This document shows positions 1-7,387 of a DNA stretch of 23,132 nt, in pieces. Every line of letters begins with the position of its first letter. Position 1 is the first letter of the stretch. The position numbers were made by a program, and so were the translations under genes. Below the pieces are notes generated by a model, which saw only the letters and a list, made by a program, of their open reading frames with translations, did no database searches and was not told the DNA's origin. This DNA is from a virus. The DNA lies in IMG/VR virus record IMGVR_UViG_3300042453_000843, positions 1 to 23,132 of that record; one strand, given 5' to 3'.

Positions 1-1
1 C

Positions 2-18
2 AGCGGTTCCGTACCGCT
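2..18 (-). terminator. Small hairpin downstream of the last gene (possible terminator)
   Basis: AGCGGT-ACGGA-ACCGCT forms a 6-bp stem with a 5-nt loop, 52 nt beyond the stop of the giant internal protein. The sequence that would hold a T tract is outside the window. The rest of bases 1-69 shows nothing beyond a short gttag-c-ctaac palindrome at 53-63. Confidence 0.35.
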
Positions 19-69
19 CGTTGTGGTGCGCCGTCACTGAGGGCGGGCACACGTTAGCCTAACCCAACA

Positions 70-3000
70 CTATCGTCTAGCCTGAATCCTCTGCTCAACA
101 CCGGAGGGCTGAACCTCGCTGCGAGCCTTGCCCAGGTACTCTGCTCGCCCAGCCACGTTGAGCGCCTTGCCTTGGAACGACTTCAACTGCGGCTGCTGCT
201 GCGGAGTCTGCGTGCCGTACACCGACTGCGCCGTCATGCCCAGAGCGGGAGCGCCGTCAACGCTGGTCCCAAGCAACATGGACACCATCGCCCGCTGCTT
301 CACCGGCACCTTGCCCGTCTCCTTGATCTTGGCAATCAGCTTGCTCCTGACATCCTGCATCAAGGCAGGATAAACCGTGTTCAACGCCTCAACCTGCTCA
401 GGGAGCAGCGCACCCGTCGTCGCAAGCGAGAGCGTATCCATCGGACGCGCAACGGCCTCCTTGACACGCAGGAACTTGCGCTTGTCCTCGTCCATCGGCT
501 CCCACTCAGCAAGGCGCATCGGGGACAAACCCGCAGGCGGGCGCGGCATCTTGGAAGCCAAGTAATCAATCGCGGCGGTGTTGGTAGCCTGCGCGGAAGC
601 ATTGATGTTGGGCGCGCTGTCCTCAAGGTCGCCGAGCAGATCTTCAAGTTGATCTTGGCGCGCATCCGCATCAATCGTAAGCTTCTGCAACTGCTTGACG
701 GAGTTGTCGTAGTCGGACGCAAGCTTCTTCTTGTCGGCCCAGACCGCGATCCCCTTGCCCGTCATGCCAGCGCCGATCAAGGACCTTGCGGTCTTGGTCG
801 TAGGTGCAACTGCGCCGGTCAACTCGCTGGTAACAACATTGGTGTGCTGCTCAACAGCACGAGCCGCCTTCTCAAGCGAGGCCAAAGTCTTGGCGGTCGT
901 TGCAGGGTTGGCAAGGATGGATCGATAGCCGCCCATGACACCAAGCACGCTAGCGGCCCCAGGAAGGCCGGCCACCGCCGCACCAGCGCCTCCAAGGATG
1001 CCGCCCTTGGTGAGAAGCTTAGCGATCACATTCAATCCATTTGCGTTAGCACCATCCTTCAACAACTTGGCTTGTTCCCTGATCTGATCTCGCCGCCGCG
1101 CTACATCGGCGTTGTATTTCTTCGTCTGCTGCTGAATAATATTTTTATATTCGGCCGCAATTTGCTTGTTTTCCTTTCTAATAGTTTTGTTTAGCTCTTT
1201 TGTCAGATTATTATGAAGGTCGGCCACCACGGTGTCGATTGCGCGATCATATGCAAGAGACGTTTTGGACATATAATCAGCAGCAGCCTGACGATCAAAG
1301 TTCATGCGAGCGTATTGCGCCGACTCTTGTATCTGGTCTATTAGGCTTGCGCGAGCCGCCAAATAATCCTTCATGTAGCCACGACGCAACGCACCAGTGT
1401 CTTTATTCAAGTCACGAACAAAAGACCCAATGCCTTCGGGATTAACGCGCAGGTTCCGCATGGCTCCGCGCTCGTAATCGTAAATTATCAGCTTCGCCTT
1501 TTCTAGGTTTTTGATGGAGTCAATATATTTGGTGTAAACGCGATTGTACGCCTGTTCACGCACCGCAGCATCGCCATACAGAGCAACATCCTCAAGGTGT
1601 GCAACAAACCTTGACCGGAGATCACCGAGCGCGGCCTGCGTCTTTTGCGGCAGAAGCGCCATTTCGTTCTTGGGGATCTTGTAGTTTCCGCCAGCGTCCC
1701 ACAACTGACGCTTGAAAATCTTGACCTCGCGATGGATTTCCTCTGGCGACGGTCTTGAATCGGCAAAACGAACCAAGTCGTCATAGAAGTTTGAAAGCTT
1801 GGTGGCCACAGCCTGCGACTGTTGACTGACAGGTTGCTCCATCAATCTACGGACATCAGCAACAAGGTCGTTCAACGCACCCTGGTACTCGCCACGCACC
1901 ACGTCGCGAGCCTGAGCCTCAAGCGCCTTCTGCTCAGCAGCGGTGGCAACAGGAGCAGCACTAGCCAACAGATCGCTGACCTTGGCATCGACGGCAAGGC
2001 CAATCAATTTGTTGGCCTCCACCTTGCGGATGTTGGCGTTGGCCTCCATCGCAGCCTTCTCAAGCGCCTTGAGGTCGCCTTCCAGAGCAACACGCAACTC
2101 GCGCTGCGCGCTCTCAAAGTTTGCTGGAGTCAGCGGCACCTCGGGTCGCAGCACCGGGCCAGCAGGCGCACCGGGCTCAGGCACCTTGGGCGTCGCCTCC
2201 TCAAGGATGCGTCCGAGGTCTTCAACGGTCTTGCCCTTGAGCGCAGCCCGCTGCTCAAGGATGGCGCGAGTAGCATCCGTTGATGCCCCGGTCACCTCTG
2301 CTGACTTCTCAGGGAACCAACGCACGAACCAATCACGGAGTTGACGACCGCTGCTCTTGGCTCCGCGTACAGCGGCACGAGCAGCAGACGGAATCGTGGC
2401 CTCAAGCAAGCCACCGACGCCACCAAGCGCCGCATCAAACCCCATGTGTGCGTACGCGCTCTCAGCCACCAACGCTGGATCTCCAAGCGCCGTTTCGTTG
2501 GCGAGCGACTGCGCGCCAAACATCATCATCTCAGCAGAGCGTCCAAGGCCAAGGCCGATGGCCTTTGCCACCAACTCCTGCCGTGCTTGCAGCGTTGCAA
2601 GGTTCTCACTCGCCTTGGCGACCTGTGCCCCAGTAGCAACCTTCTCAGCACCAACCGCAAAGTTGTCTGCTTCACGAGCAGCGGCAAGCTCCAACTCAGC
2701 CAAGCGCGAGCTCAAGCCTGGCATATTGCGGATGCGCGACAACGCTGATGACTCAATGGCCTCAGCCATCTGCGTTCCGGCCTTAGAAAAAATGGCCGGC
2801 TGTGTCATTGCCGTGTTGCCGATGTAGTCAATTGCGTCCGCAAGAAAGCGGCGACCGGACGGAGCATTCGCAAGCAGATCGTCAGCCTTGGCTACCGAGA
2901 TGCGATTAGCGGCCTTGATCGCTTCCTGGCTGGCTCGCAGCACATCCTTGGTGACAAGCGACTCAAGTTCAGCGGGAACCTTACCGCCCTCGGCAGAGAG

Positions 3001-3807
3001 CGCCATCTGCATCTTGGATGCTTGATCAACGGCAACTTGCTTAGCAGCGTTGGCATCATTAAGCGCACGCTGCGCAACAACCACACGAGCCGCGTCACCA
3101 GTGCCACGAGCGGCAGCAAGATCACCCTGCGCCGTCATTAGCGCACGGTTGGCCGCGTTGAGTTGCGAGGCTTCATCAACGGCAGCAGCAAGCTTTGCAT
3201 CCGCAAGGATCGTGGACTTTGCAGCAACCTCGGGGACCAGTGCCGTCGTCGCGGACTTGAAGATCTTGTTAGCGGCGGGACCGACAAAGAAACTGCTCAG
3301 GGTGCCAGCCAACGCCGCGCCAGGGTAAGTCTCGCGCTCAGCCTTGATGGCCTCACGCGTTCGCAGCCCTGCCTCCTGCTGCAAGCCCGGCACGGTCATA
3401 AACCGCGCCATCTGGCCCGCCAACTCCATGCGCTTCTGTTCGGCGAGTTGTGCGGTTTCCTCGTCCACCAGCGACGGAGCGATCTTGCGCCCGATCTCGG
3501 CGGCACTCGGGATCAGCTCCATCGCCGTGACAGCAAGAGGAGCCATGGATGCAGCAACAGCACCAGCCGGCCCAGCGACCAGTGCGCCCGCCGCCGCAGG
3601 AGCTACGCCCTCCAAGAGCGCCTGTCCGAACGCCTTGCGGCCACCGGATACATCCTCAAGCGCAGCTTTCTTAGCCTTGAATTCAGAGATCTGCTGCTCA
3701 GAGGCCGGCGTGTACCCTGCGGCCATCGCCTTGAGCGCCTGTTCACTAGGAACAGTTCCAACGATGCCTGTTTCCGGCTGAACAAGGTACTCAACGTCGT
3801 TTGCCAT
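70..3807 (-). CDS. Giant internal virion (ejection) protein
   Basis: 1245 residues, the largest product here. ATG 3807 has GAGGG about 10 nt upstream and lies 22 nt after the previous stop. Residues 69-99 are a long Ala/Gly/Val hydrophobic region (GVAPAAAGALVAGPAGAVAA). A second hydrophobic Gly/Ala segment lies near 930-960 (LTKGGILGGAGAAVAGLPGA). Between them are long Ala-rich helices, coiled-coil-like. Near residues 850-896 there is a Lys/Asn/Gln-rich coil whose DNA is only about 30% G+C (1141-1200). The C-terminal region (about 1085-1190: MPRPPAGLSPMRLAEWEPMD, LLPEQVEALNTVYPALMQDV, LLGTSVDGAPALG) resembles the conserved end of giant internal proteins of other short-tailed phages. No lysozyme or transglycosylase signature is visible. 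The role inferred is a channel-forming protein injected ahead of the genome. Confidence 0.8.
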   Translation of the reverse strand: MANDVEYLVQPETGIVGTVPSEQALKAMAAGYTPASEQQISEFKAKKAALEDVSGGRKAFGQALLEGVAPAAAGALVAGPAGAVAASMAPLAVTAMELIPSAAEIGRKIAPSLVDEETAQLAEQKRMELAGQMARFMTVPGLQQEAGLRTREAIKAERETYPGAALAGTLSSFFVGPAANKIFKSATTALVPEVAAKSTILADAKLAAAVDEASQLNAANRALMTAQGDLAAARGTGDAARVVVAQRALNDANAAKQVAVDQASKMQMALSAEGGKVPAELESLVTKDVLRASQEAIKAANRISVAKADDLLANAPSGRRFLADAIDYIGNTAMTQPAIFSKAGTQMAEAIESSALSRIRNMPGLSSRLAELELAAAREADNFAVGAEKVATGAQVAKASENLATLQARQELVAKAIGLGLGRSAEMMMFGAQSLANETALGDPALVAESAYAHMGFDAALGGVGGLLEATIPSAARAAVRGAKSSGRQLRDWFVRWFPEKSAEVTGASTDATRAILEQRAALKGKTVEDLGRILEEATPKVPEPGAPAGPVLRPEVPLTPANFESAQRELRVALEGDLKALEKAAMEANANIRKVEANKLIGLAVDAKVSDLLASAAPVATAAEQKALEAQARDVVRGEYQGALNDLVADVRRLMEQPVSQQSQAVATKLSNFYDDLVRFADSRPSPEEIHREVKIFKRQLWDAGGNYKIPKNEMALLPQKTQAALGDLRSRFVAHLEDVALYGDAAVREQAYNRVYTKYIDSIKNLEKAKLIIYDYERGAMRNLRVNPEGIGSFVRDLNKDTGALRRGYMKDYLAARASLIDQIQESAQYARMNFDRQAAADYMSKTSLAYDRAIDTVVADLHNNLTKELNKTIRKENKQIAAEYKNIIQQQTKKYNADVARRRDQIREQAKLLKDGANANGLNVIAKLLTKGGILGGAGAAVAGLPGAASVLGVMGGYRSILANPATTAKTLASLEKAARAVEQHTNVVTSELTGAVAPTTKTARSLIGAGMTGKGIAVWADKKKLASDYDNSVKQLQKLTIDADARQDQLEDLLGDLEDSAPNINASAQATNTAAIDYLASKMPRPPAGLSPMRLAEWEPMDEDKRKFLRVKEAVARPMDTLSLATTGALLPEQVEALNTVYPALMQDVRSKLIAKIKETGKVPVKQRAMVSMLLGTSVDGAPALGMTAQSVYGTQTPQQQPQLKSFQGKALNVAGRAEYLGKARSEVQPSGVEQRIQARR

Positions 3808-3829
3808 TTAGCAAGCCCTCATAGATGGC

Positions 3830-6328
3830 TTATCGCATACCGGCAGGGTTCCCGCCGGGAGGAACGCCAACGGACGTTGCAGGAGCCGCAGCGGGCGCTG
3901 AGAGCGGACTGAACACGAAGCCTTCGCCACCGACATCTTCCGCGCTCACCACTTCCCGCGCACGCTGGATCTCTCGTTTAATCGCCTCGGTGGTGCGCTT
4001 GGAAGCGGGCTCGCGCACGTAGTTACGCACCGCGTCCACGTAGCCGCGCTGGAAGTCATCCCGCAGGGCCTTGATGCCCACCGATGGATCGCGGTCGGCA
4101 AAAAACTTCTTAGCAAGCGCTTGAACGCTGGTGGGATCTTGCAACGCTTCTTTGAGGAACTTGCCGGCGTTCAGCGAAATAGCACGCTGGAAACCCTTGC
4201 CGCCTGGATACTGCTCAATCAACATGGGCACTTCAGCAATCGCTTCGCCACGATACTTGGGCGACAGTGGATTGAAAATTTCGTACCCGCCCTCCTTAAA
4301 GAGTTCCTCCAACTTGATTGCCGCCTGCAATGCGGCGATGCGACCAGACAACTCTTTTCGAATGCCAGTGCTGCCGGTCTTGGTGCGAAGCTCAAGATCC
4401 TCGTCACCCACGTTGACCATGCGCTCTGCCTGTGCATCAAGACGCTTCTGCTCTGCCAACGCCTCCCGCTGTTCGCGAGCAAGACGCCTTTCCTCTGCTG
4501 CTGCGGCAGCACGGGCACCGCTTTCTGCCATCTGCTGCCTGCGAATATCGCGCTCGGCCGCACGCTCACCAGGTCGTGCCTCAATCTCAGCCACCTGAGC
4601 CATCTTCATAATCGCGTCGTTGGTCAGCTTGGCCTGCTCCAGCGCAAGGCTCGCCTTGACCTTGGGCAACTTGGTCATCGCCGCAAGTTTGCCGGCCTGG
4701 GCGCTCGCAACAAGCCGCGCCGACGCGCGCACCACCTCTTCGGCAGATTCAACGCTGTGCCCCGCATCGCGCAGTCGAGCGAACAGCGAGTCACGCTTCA
4801 TCTTCTGAAGTTCAAGATCCTTCTCAACAGCGTTGTTGAAGATCTGCATGGCGTAGTTGGGCATCCCGGTCATACCGGAAGCAAACGCACCAGCGGCGAG
4901 CGACAACGCTGAACCAATCGACCCGAGCGTGCCCAAGCTAGCGAAGTACGACTGCGGGTTCTTGAGGTGATCCATCTCCTCAAGGATCTTCTTCTGAAGA
5001 TCGCGCGACTCGTTGGCGCGAGTCTCAAGCGTGTTAAGGCGCTCCTTTTCCTTGTCAATAATGTCCTGCTGTGCCTTGATCTCTCCCTGGACCATCTCTT
5101 CGTCAGCAGTCGTCTGTGCCTCAAGCGCCGCCGCTTGCCGCACAAGACCCTGCGCTGCCATCTTCTGGAGCGGCGTCATCTTGTCGTAGGCAGTACGATC
5201 AAGACCAACGTCGGCAAGACGCTTGTTGAACAACTGCTCAGGCGTCAACTCGGCGGGCTTGACGGCAGCAGGAGGAGCCACAGCGGCAGGCGCGGCGACA
5301 GGGGCAACCGCAGCGGCAGGCGCAACAGCAACGGCGGGCGTAGGCGCGACCGGCGCGGCAGCGGGAGCCACAACAGGGGCGGGAGTCGGGGCAACAGCAG
5401 CCGCAGGCGCAACGGGCGATGCCTTGGGCGCAGGCGCAGCACTTGCTACGGCAATCGCCTCATTTGTTTGCTTAATCGCGTCCTCAAGAAGCTTGATTTC
5501 GTCTGGGTTTGGCTTGGCTTTGGACCGCTCCAGATCCAGATCTCGTTGGTAACCAGCCAGCATTTCTTCGTCCACGCTCATAACAGGCGCAGGCTTCATC
5601 ACGGGAGCAACCGGCGCGGGCCGACCCATCAGCGAACCGGCGACAACGCGCTCGAGCTTCACCGGAACGGATTGAGACTTAATGACCTCAATCGGCTGTG
5701 CGGCAACGCGCTCTACAACATTTACGGGCTGTGCATCCGTCACCAGCATCTCTTGTGCCTGCCGCGCCGCAGCGGCCTCCTCGGGGCGAGGACGGGGGCG
5801 ACCAGACTGCACCACCATGCCGGGACGCGGACGAGGACGAGTAGAAGGCGCTACCTCTTCAACTGCCGGCTCATCAGCAATCGCGCTCGCATCATATTCA
5901 CGAGACAAGTTAAACGCCTTAATAGCGTTTTTAATAAAATCTGCACGCTGAGTGGGATCTTCAAACAGCGCAGCTTCTCGCATCACGCTGGCCTGATAGT
6001 CTGCTGGGATAGTAGGCGCAGGGGTAGCAGCGTCGTCAGGATTGTCTTCAATTCCAGCAACCTTGGCAATGCGACGAGGACGAGGACGACCAGAAGGGGC
6101 ATCTCCACCAGCGCCCGCCATTTCGTCCATCAGGTCTTGCGTGTTCTGAGCATCCTGCTCAGTAGCCTCCTGCACCTCGCCCTCGCGGGCAAACTTCCGC
6201 AGCCGCCCCATCAGGTTGGGCGACAGCCCCTGCTTGGCGATCTTGATCGGGTTGCCTAGCGGGCGCACCACCTTGAAGTGGGTCGGCCCCTCAAACACTT
6301 GGCGCAGGCGCAGCGTCGGCTTCTTCAT
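3830..6328 (-). CDS. Internal virion (ejection) protein with RPRPR motifs and Ala/Pro linker
   Basis: 832 residues. The start lies 3 nt after the previous stop and AAGAGG within that gene acts as ribosome site. The N-terminus is basic (MKKPTLRLRQVFEGPTHFKV). Three arginine-proline motifs occur at 81-86 (RPRPRR), 164-170 (RPRPRPG) and 177-183 (RPRPRPE). Residues 296-358 are an Ala/Pro/Val-rich flexible linker. Residues 405-455 are a likely coiled coil. Residues 464-486 are hydrophobic (LGTLGSIGSALSLAAGAFAS), followed by GMTGMPNYAMQIFNNAVEKD, a phrase I associate with internal proteins of other phages. Residues 580-660 are an Arg/Ala/Glu helix. The end (815-832) is Ala/Pro/Gly-rich. No enzyme motif is visible. 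The likely function is forming part of the DNA-ejection apparatus. Confidence 0.77.
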   Translation of the reverse strand: MKKPTLRLRQVFEGPTHFKVVRPLGNPIKIAKQGLSPNLMGRLRKFAREGEVQEATEQDAQNTQDLMDEMAGAGGDAPSGRPRPRRIAKVAGIEDNPDDAATPAPTIPADYQASVMREAALFEDPTQRADFIKNAIKAFNLSREYDASAIADEPAVEEVAPSTRPRPRPGMVVQSGRPRPRPEEAAAARQAQEMLVTDAQPVNVVERVAAQPIEVIKSQSVPVKLERVVAGSLMGRPAPVAPVMKPAPVMSVDEEMLAGYQRDLDLERSKAKPNPDEIKLLEDAIKQTNEAIAVASAAPAPKASPVAPAAAVAPTPAPVVAPAAAPVAPTPAVAVAPAAAVAPVAAPAAVAPPAAVKPAELTPEQLFNKRLADVGLDRTAYDKMTPLQKMAAQGLVRQAAALEAQTTADEEMVQGEIKAQQDIIDKEKERLNTLETRANESRDLQKKILEEMDHLKNPQSYFASLGTLGSIGSALSLAAGAFASGMTGMPNYAMQIFNNAVEKDLELQKMKRDSLFARLRDAGHSVESAEEVVRASARLVASAQAGKLAAMTKLPKVKASLALEQAKLTNDAIMKMAQVAEIEARPGERAAERDIRRQQMAESGARAAAAAEERRLAREQREALAEQKRLDAQAERMVNVGDEDLELRTKTGSTGIRKELSGRIAALQAAIKLEELFKEGGYEIFNPLSPKYRGEAIAEVPMLIEQYPGGKGFQRAISLNAGKFLKEALQDPTSVQALAKKFFADRDPSVGIKALRDDFQRGYVDAVRNYVREPASKRTTEAIKREIQRAREVVSAEDVGGEGFVFSPLSAPAAAPATSVGVPPGGNPAGMR
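5255..5443 (-). repeat. Low-complexity Ala/Pro-coding tract
   Basis: About 190 nt of GC-rich degenerate repeats encode APAAAPVAPTPAVAVAP-like sequence (residues 296-358 of the 832-residue protein). It reads as a flexible linker and may vary in length among relatives. Confidence 0.75.
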
Positions 6329-6331
6329 CGG

Positions 6332-7378
6332 CTAACCCTCTTCCTCGGCCTCAAGATCAGCCAAGGCTTCCATAGCATTCAGCCGCGCCTCAAGCTCGTT
6401 CAATCGCGCCAACGCCTGTGCAAACGCCTTGGGCGAGGGGCGCTTCTGCTTCTTGATCGCGCTCACGAAGTCCTTGGCCTTCTCAGGAGCATCCTCAGCC
6501 TGCGCCACCGAGCGGGGCAGCACGATCTCGCCAGGACTCAGGAGCGCCGGCACCGTGTCGTTGCTGCGCGTGTCGCCCTTGAACTTAGCCTTGCCGGGAA
6601 TCTCGCGAGCAGGCATCTCGCGACCACGAGCAGCCTTCGCTGCCGCCGTGAATGCCGCCTGTGCGCCAGCCGCTCCCGCTCCAGCAACTGCGCCGGATCG
6701 TTTCTGCTCAATCTCCTGTTGTTCCTTGCCGTACCCAAGCACCATGCCCTTAGCGCGCTGGTCAAGTTCTGCCTGCGTAACCGCCTGCTGCGTACCAAGG
6801 CTTCCAGCGGTGCCGTACAGACCCGCCGCAAGCTGTCCGCCAAGAAGCTCCTGCTGGCGACGCTGCGTAAGAATGTTTCCAAGCGCCGCCTGAGCCGCCT
6901 GCTGCTCCTGCAACCGGAGTTGCGCCGACTGCGCTGCGGCTCCGGCACGAGCGCCGGCCTGTTGCGTCAGCATCAGCCGCTGCGCCTGAGCGGGCGTCAG
7001 GCCACGAGCAGAGGCCAACTGGGACGCCGCAGCCGCCTGCGATGCCTCAAGCGCCTGACGGTACTGCAACTGAGCAAGGCTCAGACCGCGACCCTCGGCC
7101 TGCGCCCGCAGCGCATCCGCAAGAGCCGCCTGCTCTGCACCTACGCCACGCGATCCCTCAAGCGCACCGAACGCTTCGCGCTCTGCGCCGGCAAACGCAG
7201 TGCCCGTTTGCGGTCCAGCGATCTGCGTTCGCAGCCCCCCGTAGCGGCGGCGAAACTCCTCACTGGTCGGGTCCATGTACTCAGGCGGGCCGCGCACGGC
7301 ATCAATCACGGACGGCAGTGCGCCACCGATCAGAGATGCACCACCCAGGATCCCAAGGGTAACCGGATCAATCGCCAT
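6332..7378 (-). CDS. Internal virion (ejection) protein, Ala/Gln-rich
   Basis: 348 residues. ATG 7378 has AGGAGG immediately upstream; the preceding gene's TAG is embedded in that region. Residues 5-23 form a Gly/Ala hydrophobic segment (VTLGILGGASLIGGALPSVI) that may insert in a membrane. Residues 60-230 are long Ala/Gln/Leu helices (ALEASQAAAASQLASARG; RLQEQQAAQAALGN). Residues 229-250 are a Gly/Ala stretch. At 268-290 there is GDTRSNDTVPALLSPGEIVL, a motif I know mainly from the ends of phage tail-length and internal proteins. The C-terminus (312-348) is an acidic amphipathic helix. It is followed after 3 nt by the next internal protein gene. The likely role is ejection with the DNA through the cell envelope. 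Confidence 0.75.
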   Translation of the reverse strand: MAIDPVTLGILGGASLIGGALPSVIDAVRGPPEYMDPTSEEFRRRYGGLRTQIAGPQTGTAFAGAEREAFGALEGSRGVGAEQAALADALRAQAEGRGLSLAQLQYRQALEASQAAAASQLASARGLTPAQAQRLMLTQQAGARAGAAAQSAQLRLQEQQAAQAALGNILTQRRQQELLGGQLAAGLYGTAGSLGTQQAVTQAELDQRAKGMVLGYGKEQQEIEQKRSGAVAGAGAAGAQAAFTAAAKAARGREMPAREIPGKAKFKGDTRSNDTVPALLSPGEIVLPRSVAQAEDAPEKAKDFVSAIKKQKRPSPKAFAQALARLNELEARLNAMEALADLEAEEEG

Positions 7379-7387
7379 TCATGCCTC

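Noticed and set aside
172-1194. A 340-codon plus-strand open frame opposite the giant internal protein
   Set aside because: Basic, patternless translation; the minus-strand protein has conserved phage features over the same bases.
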